From contig CM018051.1 in the NCBI GenBank assembly GCA_008638375.1, forward strand, positions 12,306,387-12,370,386: DNA of 64,000 nucleotides. The letters are read 5' to 3'. Position 1 is the first letter of the stretch. Each line of letters begins with the position of its first letter. Of the stretch, positions 35,080 to 46,139 are shown piece after piece. The notes below the pieces were generated by a model, which was not told the origin of the DNA, made no database searches, and saw only the letters and a list, made by a program, of their open reading frames with translations. This DNA is from Nyssa sinensis (taxonomy: Eukaryota; Streptophyta; Magnoliopsida; Cornales; Nyssaceae). The position numbers and the translations under genes are program-made.

Positions 35080-35089
35080 AAAAAACATG
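35080..35089. repeat. Right target site duplication of the MULE
   Basis: AAAAAACATG is identical to 17904-17913. Confidence 0.75.
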
Positions 35090-35149
35090 TTTGATGAAAC
35101 CGGTTGGGTGGTGTTGAATTGTAACGGATGATTTGGTTATTGCGATTAA

Positions 35150-36075
35150 TGTGAAAATACCATTTTGCACCCATGTATATAAACCCCAGCGGTGGCCGCT
35201 AAAATTCACATCGCAAACCAGTTCAGCCCTCTTGGTTGTTCTCATAGCATCCGCGCAGGATCAACTCTTTTTCGTTGCTCTTAACAAAAAAACAGATATG
35301 CATATTCGTGCTCAACGTCGTTCGGTTGCAGCTTTTTTATTTTTTTTTTCGTTTTTTGGCTTTCTCTAACCTGTGTTGTGTTTGTTGTTGCAGATCTCTC
35401 TCCGAAAAGTGAACAAGCTTTTCCGTTTAGTATGTCACTGATTAATCCTTATTTAGAATATGTATAAACCCCTAATCACATGTATTTTTTATTTAATTTT
35501 TTGTTTCTGTGTATTATTTGATTTCACTATTGACTATATATTAGTGAGTAAAATGTGCACTCTCATTAGTTGTGTAGATTACATTGTGATTGTTGTTAGT
35601 CTCTCTCAGAATTGAGGCAGAAAGTGATTCTTGTTAGTAATGGTTGCATAAAAAATTAATAACTTATCATTTTCTTAATTCATGTTCACATTTAGTGAAC
35701 TGGTGGTTAGGTTGGTCTGGTTTTCTTAATTCTTGTTCTCTGATGTACCGTCCTTTAGTTGAATGTGTAATTGAGTAGTTGTGTAATCCACACTTAATCC
35801 TAGGGGTAAAATCATCATTTCTGCACACTTAATCGTGGTTATCCCAAACACATGATGGTATTATAGCATTCATTAATGAATTTAGTCTAGGGTATTCCAA
35901 ACACAATATCCCAATCATTTTTTATCTCTCACTATTTTGTCCAAGTATTATCCAACACTACTTATCCCATCTACGAAACAAACATGCCCTATGAACGTTT
36001 GGGAAGTTTTTGTCACAGAGATCATCGGCTCTGAAAGGTTTGATCACTCTACCATTCCATTGCGGTAAGCTCTTC
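35150..36075 (+). other. Possible small transcription unit beside the MULE
   Basis: A TATA-like gtatataaacc at about 35175 is followed by leader-like sequence. Then come an acceptor-like ttgttgttgcAG near 35393 with a short exon-like stretch, and a second exon-like piece at about 36020-36073 ending GCG|GTAAGC. No convincing protein frame was found. It could be a noncoding RNA, a decayed gene or chance. Confidence 0.25.
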
Positions 36076-36470
36076 CTTAGGGTGTCGAATCTGTATTTTA
36101 TCATTAGATCTCCATTAGATAAGGTTAAAAAGTTGACTTTATGGTTCTTTTTTCTTTATACCCTTTGTGTTTATTTTTTCTTGTTATATGGTTTGCCTTT
36201 TCTTACTATTCCAAGCAGTTGAGGACCTTCATTTCTGCTGATATATGGGTTCATTTTATCATTCTTCCCAGATAATAGTTTTGATTTACATATGTTATTG
36301 GCTCCATTTGATTCTAATGTTATTATTGATTGATAGCCAAATTTTGGGGTTTGGATGCTAGATTGTTTCATTCCTATACGCGTGGATGTGCTTCTGTGTG
36401 TGTTTGCAACTATATTTTAATGCATAAAGACTTATTAAAAAAATATTTTTATGCATAGAGATTATATATA
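36076..36470. other. Intergenic DNA
   Basis: No feature recognised. Confidence 0.5.
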
Positions 36471-36740
36471 TTGGGTCACCACTCTATGGTCATTGATGGG
36501 TTTTCACCTTCTACACATCAAATGATGGGCTCATGTACTGATCTAGACAAGTCAAATAGATCTAAAATGTCTTGTGCAAATCAGGGGCATAGAGGTTATA
36601 TAGATTGGGTCACCACTTTCCGGTCATTGACAGGGTTTCACCTTCTACTCATCAAATGATGGGCTCATGTGCTGATCTAGACAAGTCAAATGGATCTAAA
36701 ATGTCTTGTGCAAATCAGGAGTAAACTATTGATGGCTTAC
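36471..36740. repeat. 134-bp tandem duplication
   Basis: ttgggtcaccact occurs at 36471 and 36605, and the units match closely through aaaatgtcttgtgcaaatca. A further partial unit (aatgtcttgtgcaaagcagg) lies at about 36832. Confidence 0.85.
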
Positions 36741-37929
36741 AGTGATATGTTTTGAGTCTTATTTAACTTGTCTGATAAAATTACTTTCATTTGGACCTAT
36801 ATTATAATTATGCATAGTAACACTAGTTAATGTCTTGTGCAAAGCAGGGGTGAACTATTGAGGGCTTAAAGTGAAATGTTTTTGACCTATACTAAAAACT
36901 TGTATTTGACCTATATTATGATTATGCATAGTAACACGAGTTAAGTTTTCAAGTCATATAAAGGAATCACTACTTTTATTTGGAGAGGTGGTGAAATTAT
37001 ATGCACGGTAACTCTTAAACAACATCCTCTGTTAATTAAATTTTCAAGATTCTTACATCCCCAATGTTTTTGCAAATATAATTGTGAAGCCCCCATGAAA
37101 AATGAAGGGATTTTGAGTATGTAGGAATGCATACTATATGTGTTATGTTAGGATGGGTTTAAATGTGGATAACGGAAAAAATAAACCTAAAAGTACAACA
37201 TGCTGGAAGCTTTATTTGTTTTCTGCTTATGCCTTTGAGACTTAGCAGAGAAGAAGGCCACATATTTATATGAAGATGATATATTTCCTAAGATTAGAAT
37301 TAATAGAGGAATTGCACTCTGTGGATATCCAAAGGATTAAGCAGCAAATGAGGGAATAAGAAAATTAGGACACCCATAGTGGAGGTTTATTGATCTATTT
37401 ATATATTTTTCTTGAGATTCATGGACGTTAATTATGCAGGGAGCTAACCGCCCTATTGGAGAGATTCAACTGTAAGAAATTCTTACATCACAAAACGAAT
37501 TGAGAAGTTCTACTCTATAAAAATGATGACTTTAAATACTTAGTGATTGCTTAGATGGTTCTAGTTGACCACGTGTCCTAAAGATTTGGAGCAATGACTA
37601 GGAGCTTGGTTTTGGTGCTGTTTGGGGGTGGATCATATGAGCCTTGCTCTTAAATATTTGTTAGATTGTGAACATATTTGGGCTAACCTTCAAGGAGATG
37701 GCTCTTGGTATTTTGGCTTATGACAAGTCCGAAATAAAACAGGAGGGGCAGGGGGAGGCAGGGAGAGAGAGAGATTTAGAAAACTAGGTTTCTCATGAAG
37801 TTATATGCAACATAATTTGGAAGTGGTCTAGTGAGCCATGTGTTTGTGGCTGAAGATCATTAGTTGGATTTTAAGAGGTTTAAGGTGCCATTGAAAGAAC
37901 AAACTGTTTGCTAACACCTTACTTAAAGG
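36741..37929. other. Intergenic DNA
   Basis: A phrase attatgcatagtaacac is repeated at about 36815 and 36921. No gene is seen. Confidence 0.5.
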
Positions 37930-38323
37930 CTATGAAGCACGGACACTCTATTTTGGCTCACGTGTCCGTGTCGGACACGTGTCGGACACCGACACTCTCG
38001 GACACTTCCCGGACACGTGTCAGATGCTTGAATCATGGATATTGATGATTAAATGAAGAAATTCTTTAAGTTTTAATTAATGACTTTGTTATTTTAATAT
38101 CTTAGTAATATTTTTGTGATTTGTGTATTTCTATACCAATTTTAATTGCAATAACATTAGATTTTATTATATGGTCATATAAAAAATATAAAAAATTTAC
38201 ATATATTCAACGTGTCCCTGACGTGTCCGTGTCCTACTTTTTTGAAAAATAACGTGTCTGAGTATCCGTGTCGTGTCGTGTCGTATCGTATCCGTGTCCC
38301 GTGTCCGTATCCATGCTTCTTAG
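37930..38323. mobile_element. 394-bp MITE rich in GACACGTGTC motifs
   Basis: The ends are CTATGAAGCACGGAcAC and, inverted, CTAAGAAGCATGGAtAC. An exact 8-bp duplication CTTAAAGG flanks it (37922-37929 and 38324-38331). Subterminal regions are packed with GTGTCC/GGACACG words in both orientations. The 8-bp duplication suggests hAT, though the terminal bases are not classic hAT. A truncated relative lies at about 51852-51945. Confidence 0.7.
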
Positions 38324-38524
38324 CTTAAAGGATTAAAGTACAACTTTCTATTGTTTATGATTCCAAATCTCATATATGGACAACGAGTGCTAGAAATTTT
38401 GGTTTCTTGATCACGAAAAGGGTCCTCCTATTTATATGATCAGTGTTTGCTTGGATAGCTATTTTGAGGAAATATTGACCATTGATAAATGATAACTACT
38501 ACGAGGTGGTAAGAGTTACCTAAT
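38324..38524. other. Intergenic DNA
   Basis: Nothing recognised beyond the MITE target duplication at 38324-38331. Confidence 0.5.
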
Positions 38525-38725
38525 TGGCTTTGCATGTCCAAAAGAGTAGATAAAATTGTAGGCCATTGTTGTCTTCATTGCCATAGCATGGGATTGTATT
38601 TGATGTTGACTCTTTTTGGGGCTATTGGTCTCACCTCGTACCTTGGAGAGACGTTGTTATGTTGGCAAGGGGGTTCCCTTGTGAGGATTGTTGGCTACTT
38701 TGTGCTTTTTGGAAAGTAACTTTGA
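38525..38725 (+). pseudogene. LINE zf-RVT fragment
   Basis: The reading frame through 38534-38719 contains NWLCMSKRVDKIVGHCCLHC, then HSMGLYLMLTLFGAIGLT. This resembles the zinc-binding region after the reverse transcriptase of plant LINEs (C..C....E...H...HC...LW). It is degenerate. Confidence 0.4.
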
Positions 38726-39340
38726 TTTTTTTAAGCATTTGAAAGGCGAGGAAATGGAGTTTACTTGGAACGTGGATCGTTATGGTACGGGAAACGGGAA
38801 TGAGTACAGGAACGTAGATCGTCACTTGTTATAGAACATGGTACGTTAGGGGTAGGCTTCTTTGGATTGCTTTGTTGAAATGAAATATATTTATTTGAAA
38901 CATGATATACTTTTTTATTGTATTTGTAATAATATTGGTATGTATATATAAACATCAAAAATATTTCAACGAATCCAAGCTATTATAAAATAAAATTCCA
39001 ATGATGTGTGTATTTTATATGATTTTTTTGGGACTTTTGATATTTTAGATTGGAACACTAAATCTTGCGTTTCAAATCAGTAATGATCCATGTTTTGGAT
39101 TGTGCGATCCCAATTCGCAAGTCGCTAGGGGAGGAGCGAACTTTGGTAACCATAAGTTCAACTCTCGGAGTAGATAGGCTGAAGCAGATACTATTTAGTT
39201 ATTTGTTTTTCTGCTGAAGCAACATTGCCCTTGTTTTCTTGGCTTGCTTTGATTTGTATGCTCTCTATGTACCAGTGTTTTAAAACCTTTATTGAGGTCC
39301 ACCTTGTAGAAATTGACACAATGAATAATGAAATACTATC
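38726..39340. other. Intergenic DNA
   Basis: No gene recognised. Confidence 0.5.
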
Positions 39341-39344
39341 CCAT

Positions 39345-39640
39345 TATTTCAGATCAATATAACCTCTCGATTCAAAGTAATTTATAGTCAACAATAATGC
39401 TCGACCACTTTTATTGAAATCCTAGCACATTGTCAAAATAGCGCTTTTACATTGATGGTTATGCTTTGCTCTGGCTTTCAAATGATCCAATTACTTCATA
39501 TCAATAGAACCCTTCAATCGAAAGTAATTTATTATCAGCAATATTGCTCGACCACTTCTATTGAAATACTAGGACATTGTTAAAATGGGACTTTTAGATA
39601 GATGGTTATGCTTTGCTATGACTTTCAAATGATATTGGAT
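39345..39640. repeat. 147-bp tandem duplication
   Basis: gctcgaccactt occurs at 39399 and 39546, in units that also share aaagtaatttat and gatggttatgctttgct. Confidence 0.8.
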
Positions 39641-41340
39641 ATTTTTTTTCATTAATAAGCGCAAAAGAGAGGGAAGGAAGGAGGAACAACTATTGTACCA
39701 TGACTTTTTATGTGAAACTCTAGGGTGTCTTGATAAATCAATAATGTATTCAGAGATTTGTAGAATACTTTCTCAATTTATAAGTCATCTTATCCCTTTC
39801 CCATGTTCATGGATTCAGATCTAGGTGTTAGATCCATCTATGTTAGATCATCAATAGTTTGAGATTCTTACCTACCATTATAATTATCAAAATCATTCAA
39901 TTCGCGATACAAATCAGAAGATTCGATTCATCCGGCCTTCCACATCAACAGGTTGAAAGAAACGTCCAATGCTATAAATCAAAGAGAACTGAACTGAATC
40001 GATCCAGCATTTCATGAATCGTATGACATGTACGATTCATACAATTTACTGAATAACCGCGGACCCAAATGAGTTAAAAAATCTTTTTTTTTTTGCTTAA
40101 AAAGAAAGTCCCAAGGGCCTTTTAAGGCCTTCAGGGATATTTTATACGTTACCATCACTTCTTTCTCACTTTACTCTTTTTTTTTTCAACTCCTCTGGGA
40201 CTGAATTCAAGAGAGAGATCTCCAATTATCTTTTTAAGCAAGAATCCAAATTAAATTCCATTTTTTTGCCATGCGTTTCTATTTGCCAGAGGAACCTATT
40301 AGAAGCAATTGTTGAAGACATTAAAGAGTTTTGGAGGTTGGAGCATTTTGGGTAAGCTTATGCTAATTATCACCAAGTTTGGATTCTTTTTTTTTTTCCT
40401 TGTGAAATGGCTTCTAAAAGAATAGGAAAGAGGGCAATTGATCCGACTTTAGATCACTGTAAGCGTCTTGATGATGGAAAGGATGGGCCAATGGGATAGG
40501 ATGCATCTTATTTTGGAGATATGCACTTACACGTTCATAGTCCATACAATACAAGGAGTATATTTTGTACATGTTACATTTTATTTATTTAGTTTTATTT
40601 GTTATTTTTTATTTTTATCTTTTTTTGGGGGGTGGGGTGTAATTTGGGGGTATATGAGGATCATTATGTTTAACTTTTGCTTTGATAGAAATTATCATCA
40701 TGGAGTCATGGACAAGTTAGAATTTGGAATTTAGAAGTTGTGATGAAGATGAAGGAATGAGTAAAATGAAGTATATGTTGTTGAATTTATCTCCTTTGAA
40801 TCATGAATGATGAATCTATGATGATTGATTAAATGATTGATATTTGATTGATCATATTATTGAATGCTTCATATTGTCTTTAAATCATTTCTTTCTTTTC
40901 TTTTTCTTTCTCTTTTCTTTTCTTAAATTCTTAAATCTTGACTTACTATGACTTACGCATAATCATGATATGTGAATTAATACAATTTTATTTCATTTTA
41001 GAAATTATCATTTATCAGTAAGGTCCATAGATTAAAAATAGATGCCATGTGGTATTATTTTCTCTCTTTTTTTGGGTATGATTATTTTCTCCCTTCCTTG
41101 TGACGTGAATATTGATGCTCTATTTGCTCTACCAAAGATGGTCAGTATTTCATCGCCTGCCATACTTTAATCTGGTTATTTTAGTGATGTTGTGATGTTA
41201 TCTATAATCTACTCCAGAACATTCACAATCCCGTGGTGATTACCAAGACAAGATTCTCTAATCTGACTATGGGGTCCTTAGCCTACTTGTCTAAATAGAA
41301 TAAAAATAGATGCCACGTGGTATTATTTTATTCCTCCCTT
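39641..41340. other. Intergenic DNA
   Basis: AT-rich sequence with a short repeat (aaaatagatgcca.gtggta) at about 41036 and 41303. No gene is seen. Confidence 0.5.
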
Positions 41341-41344
41341 TTCT

Positions 41345-41465
41345 CATTCTATCAATAGGGCTGCCCATGAAGTGGCAAAATTAACCCTCTTAAATGGTCT
41401 AAATGTTTGCTGGCTTGAGGATTTTCCTCACTGGTTTCAGCATCTTTTCCTTCTAGACGGTGAGT
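41345..41465 (+). pseudogene. LINE/RNase H-like C-terminal fragment
   Basis: The translation reads NRAAHEVAKLTLLNGLNVCW, then LEDFPHWFQHLFLLD. This resembles the end of plant RNase H-like (RVT_3) domains (N..AH.LA...L......W.E..P..I...L..D). It is a short relic. Confidence 0.4.
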
Positions 41466-42069
41466 CCTCTGGACTTCTTTAATCTCTTAATAATATTGCA
41501 TTTCTTTCATCTGAAAAGAAGCCTTATTAATTCGCTAAATGCACAATTTTTTGTATGGTTCTTTGAGTTACTTAGGTGCATCTCCCAACATACATATTGA
41601 AAAACAAGAAAACTCAAATCATATAAATACAAGTCTATTGTATAATAGAATTTCAGAGTAATCTATATTGGAGGGTTGTCCTTGTATTATTGTTCGATTC
41701 TCTGCTTTGCATTATTTAAACAATATATTGGAAAAACCGATGTGTTATTCTCAAAATCTAACTGTTTGAGTAAAAGTATGTGTATTGTTCCATCAAGCAG
41801 GAAAATAAGTTGTAGATAATGTGCAAGTAAGTTTCGTTTACGTAATTACAACCATAACCAGTACTTCAACAACTCTTCTAATTTATTAATTGATTTCTAT
41901 ATTTGATCCTCTTTTGTTTCTCATGTCTCCTTCAATGCGCTAGATATGTTCTCTCCAAATAGTTGAGTAAGCATGTTTTGAGTTGAGTTGAATATATGTT
42001 TCTTAAATCAAATTATTGATATCTACAGAGTTCATTGTGAATCTAAGTTTTATAAGCCATCTAGTTTGC
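41466..42069. other. Intergenic DNA
   Basis: No feature recognised. Confidence 0.5.
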
Positions 42070-43230
42070 AAGTATCTGTCTTTTGGGTTAGAATTCCATT
42101 TATGGTACTCCTATAGAGTTTGAATTTCCTTTTGATCTTTTTCACATGATTCCTTTGGTTCCATTAGGTAAACTAGACCATGGAAATTGTTTTGCGAATA
42201 TGACTGCAACACTATGAGATTAACAGTTCCTAATTTCTTTCCTAGTGCGGCAAATTGCCAAAAACAATCCCCTGCTTCTTTTGTTTTTATCTTTAAGAAG
42301 AAATTGAATAGCTAAATTGGAGAGAATACCGTTGTCTTTGAATTAAGGGTGAAACTATTTCAATTCAAAATTTGAGAGTTCCATTAAGAAACTTTTGTTC
42401 TAATAGCTTTCACTTATTTTTGTAAAAACATATGAAATTTTTTTGTTCATGTTCCTTCCCCATAACATATGGAGCACAACGGGGCGCTAAATTCTCAATC
42501 TTTGGTCCACTAATATTGATGCGAAGTAATTTAAAATTACAATATATTCTTGTATGATGATCCATATGCCTAAATCATTCTTATATTATTTTGAGCGCAG
42601 GATAAAAAAAAAGTTGTTTTGAAGGAGAAGTGATTCTGCTCGGCTTGGATATAGTGGCTATGGAGAATAAAAGAGTTGGAGAACTAAAGCTTACATAGAC
42701 TCCATAGATGATGCTTTGAAGATTTGTAGCACTCAATCATGGAGTGTTTGTGCCATTTGGAATAACATGACAATGGACAACCGGAGTTTTTAGAACTTTT
42801 TTAAGTCCCATGTTCACATGCAATAAAATTTAGCTCCAGGTTTCAGATTGTCCTTAGTTTAGAGCCTTGAAGTGATACACTTTCTTGTTGGGTTTTTCTA
42901 TCGTTCAAATAGTAGATGCATAGTTCTTGTTGTGAAGCTCTATCCATTGATTTTTTTTTCTTTGTTTTTATAGTTTGTGTTCACCACTGAAACAATAGAG
43001 CATGTCATATTTAGTAGGCATTTGTATTGAAGATTTGATTGGGTTTATTAAATGCATAAAATCGGGTCTTACATATCTGTTGGCACATGCTGTAATCAAA
43101 ATCTCGTGCTCGATTTTTAATTACTATAATGGGTTTCTTCAATGAAAACCTTAGTTTCGTACAGAATTGGAAGGATGTATGTCTTATATTGTTGTGCAGA
43201 GGTCAATCATGACTTGGTTTCTATTATTAT
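42070..43230 (+). repeat. Duplicated copy of the NLR 3' flank (copy 1)
   Basis: It matches the region 3' of the NLR at 48860-51460 in the same order. Landmarks are taccatggaaa-type sequence with 'aatatgac.gcaacac' (42175 against 48945), gttttgaaggagaag to ggacaac (about 42610-42785 against 50400-50578) and ttgggttt...gcataaaat.gggtctta (43040 against 51285). No NLR coding sequence precedes this copy. Confidence 0.75.
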
Positions 43231-45018
43231 TATTATTACAACCATACTTGTCATTTATTTATAGATATTGGTTATAGCGTGAGAATTTTACTTACGGATA
43301 CAAACACATTTAATGTTGTCTAAAAATTTAGAGTTATTAGACTAATTCTATTACCCTATAACTCGAGGTTGTGGATGATGTAAGATAAATATGGTGTCTT
43401 AAAAAGAAAGATATTTGTTTAGAGGAGAATCGAAGATCTCAACGAAACGGGTTAAAATTCAATCAAATTTTTTCACACATTTTGATCATCGTTGATGCAC
43501 ACACGAATTTGCTTCAAATCAACGTAAACCTGTTGATCCATGATACACACGAATTTGCTTCAAATGAGCCTCAGAACGCAAACCCATTTATCCATAATAC
43601 CAAAGGTGTATCACGAATTTGCTTCAAATGGGCCTTAGAACGCAAACCCATTTATCCATGATACCAAAGGCTGGCCATTTGTTGTACGCCAGGAAATCTT
43701 ATTTATTTATTTAATTTTTGTCTTCTTTCTTTCCTAAGAAATTAATGAAAACTTTGTAGTCAAATATATAACCTGCTTGCGTAGTAGCATCGAATGGAAT
43801 TATAATTAAGAATGGGACCCGAACAGTAGAAGCCATCTTTCATCGTATGTTGATCTAGAATGAGTGGTCCAAAGTATTTTTGAACCAATTAAATTGTCAA
43901 AAGTCCATTCAGGAATTTGTTGATGATCTTAGGATCCGGGTCAACTTTGTCGAAATCCACGATTTAAGTATTTCTTCAATTATTCTTGTCCAATAAAAAA
44001 AAATTAATTGGGTGAAGTGATTCCTCAATCTCAACATATCCTATGATAAGAAAAAAACGTGTCTAATCCGAAACCACCAACAAAAGCCGCCTTTCTGTCG
44101 TGAGGTAGGTATGCAGTTTTTATTTTTATTTTTGTGGTTTTAGAAAAGTTTTCCCTTTTGTTATGTAATTAACTCAAATTTGTATTTTCTTATGATTTTT
44201 GTGTTGTGCAAGGATTAACATTGTTTGGTTATATATCCATTCATAACATTTTGTTTTCTACGTCATTGGTTCAAGAATTTCTCTCTTCTAAATTTAAAGA
44301 AATTGATACGCAAAAAATTAAAATTTTTGACCAAAATAGAGTTCTTTTCAAACCTTTTTTTAAGAATAAAATTATAATAAACTTATTTACCAAACTAAAA
44401 TCATTTGTAAAATTGTTTTTTTGAAAAATGATTTAAAAATAAAATTATTTAAAATCGTCTTTAGAAAGATGTTTTTAAAAGCATTTTTTTAAAAGACAAT
44501 TTCTTAATAAATTTTTTTCAAAGCATTTTTCTGAAAGAGGATTTAAAAAAAAAATATTTGAAATTGTTTTTCAAAAAAACGTTTCAAAAGTATCTTTTTA
44601 AAAGACGATTTCTTAATAAAAAAATATTTTTTTAAAAAATAATTTTAAAAATAATTTTGATTTTGTAAATAAATTAAAAACAACGTCAAATTAAAAAATA
44701 ATTTTTTTTAACTCTACTTCAGAATTTAACTATGATATTGGAATAAAATTTATATTTACTTTGGTCTTTATTTATTGTATTTATAAGAAGGTTGAGCTTC
44801 TTGCAGCATCCGTGGGGGTGGGAGGGACCCTGTTGAGGAGGTCCATATCCATACATTTTGTAATAGTTTTAATAAATTGAATGTTTTGCATAAAAACAGA
44901 GAGAATAAAATAAATAGAGAAGAAGGTTGCAGACAAATTGTTTTTCATAGTACAGGACTTTATTCATAGTATATTTGCTTACCTTTATAACGCACAGAAC
45001 TTTCTATTTATAGTATTT
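43231..45018. other. Intergenic DNA with short direct repeats
   Basis: The phrase cacgaatttgcttcaaat occurs at 43502, 43548 and 43612, in units sharing cgcaaacccatttatcc. At 44260-44720 a low-complexity A/T tract contains a repeat (ttttaaaagac.atttctta) spaced about 109 bp. No gene is seen. Confidence 0.6.
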
Positions 45019-45023
45019 ACATG

Positions 45024-45377
45024 TGTTAGAGTGTCCTATATCGCCCGTCTCTAACTCCTCTGGTCTATATATAAGGACCCTCTCTACCTCTCCTTAATAC
45101 CTGGGTTTTAAGGATGAGCTAATTGGGAGTTGGGCCTCCAAAATTTTAATATGGTATCAGAGCTAGGCCAGAGTCTAACTTTGGGTTAGAGGAGTCGGGG
45201 CGCACCCATCTGGGATTCGCTGAGACACGCGATATAATCCAGGAGACGTGTTGGAGTGTCCCACATCGCCCGTCTCTAGCTCCTCTGGTCCGTATATAAG
45301 GACCCTCTCTACCTCTCCTTAACACCAGAGTTTTAAAAAATAAGCTAATTGGGAGTTGGGCCTCCAAAATTTCAATA
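45024..45377 (+). mobile_element. Complete TRIM retrotransposon (354 bp)
   Basis: Two LTRs of about 128 bp (45024-45151 and 45249-45377) share TGTT.GAGTGTCC, tcgcccgtctct and gggagttgggcctccaaaat. The 5' LTR is followed at once by TGGTATCAGAGC (45152-45163), the complement of the initiator methionine tRNA 3' end used as a primer site. The internal domain is about 97 bp, noncoding, and ends in purine-rich aggagacg. A 5-bp duplication ACATG flanks it (45019-45023, 45378-45382). It is too small to code and depends on other elements' proteins. Confidence 0.9.
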
Positions 45378-45465
45378 ACATGCATGAATAAAAAAAGGAA
45401 TCTGATTTTCTAACTAATTGTTCAGAAAAATTTGAAAATTTTTTAACAGAATAACAGCTCATTTA

Positions 45466-45935
45466 CACTATGTTTGGATGGAAGGAATTGAAAGGGAAGG
45501 GAAGAATAAGGAAGGAGAGCTTATATTATGTTTGTTTTAAAAATTAGGAAAGAAAGGGAGGGAAATAGAGAGAAAGGGAGGGAGAGCTTAACTCTCATTT
45601 TAGTAATTTTGTTATCCCTCCAAAAATGGGCAGAAACGAAGAGAAAGGAAAGAAAGATTTAATAAATTTTTAATAATATCAATATTATCCTTAAAATTAT
45701 AAAAGCCAAAATAAAAATAACATCTCTGTCCTAGGACATAATAATAAAATAATATAAAATTATTTTCTTTCCTTTCCTTTCTTTCTATTATTATTTCCAA
45801 ACAAGATAATAGTCTTTTCTTTACTTTTTTTTCATTAATTATCTAAACATAAAAGAGGGATTACTCTCTCCTCTTCTCTCCTCTCTTTCATAACTAATAT
45901 TATCCTTTCTTTTTCTTTCCTTCCTAATTATCCTG
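45466..45935 (-). mobile_element. 470-bp PIF/Harbinger-like MITE (copy D)
   Basis: It starts CACTATGTTTGGATGG, ends ATTATCCTG and is flanked by TTA on both sides (45463-45465, 45936-45938). Its inverted complement aligns with copy A at 3835, including a shared ggat.atattagttat segment. It lies about 200 bp upstream of the NLR start codon. Confidence 0.65.
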
Positions 45936-45938
45936 TTA

Positions 45939-46139
45939 GTCTAAGAATCATTCTAGAATCATCCTTGTTTTGCTGCTAAGCTTTGCTGAGTTGTGGGAAA
46001 TCGTGGCTGAGGTGGAATATTGTGATGGCAGTTTCTGTGTTGGTTCTAACAGTTTGACCGAACGGCACTCAAATTACAATTTGCTTTCATATTGTTTTGT
46101 TCAAATCTGCTCGTCGCATTTGCTCTCATCCTCAACAGT
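45939..46139 (+). promoter_or_regulatory. NLR proximal promoter and leader
   Basis: This is the only single-copy sequence between the MITE and the NLR start codon. I see no clear TATA box. Confidence 0.35.

Noticed and set aside
43502..43680. Spaced direct repeats resembling a CRISPR array
   Set aside because: Only three units with uneven spacing (46 and 64 bases) in a plant nuclear genome.
44206..44424. 72-codon Lys/Phe-rich frame
   Set aside because: It is low-complexity A/T sequence with an internal diverged repeat.
45152..45163. Possible tRNA-related sequence TGGTATCAGAGC
   Set aside because: It is a retrotransposon primer-binding site. No tRNA cloverleaf surrounds it.
46092..46139. 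Upstream ATG extending the NLR by 16 residues as a signal peptide
   Set aside because: Family members start at MAE/MAxxx just before the coiled coil. The extension reads from leader sequence.
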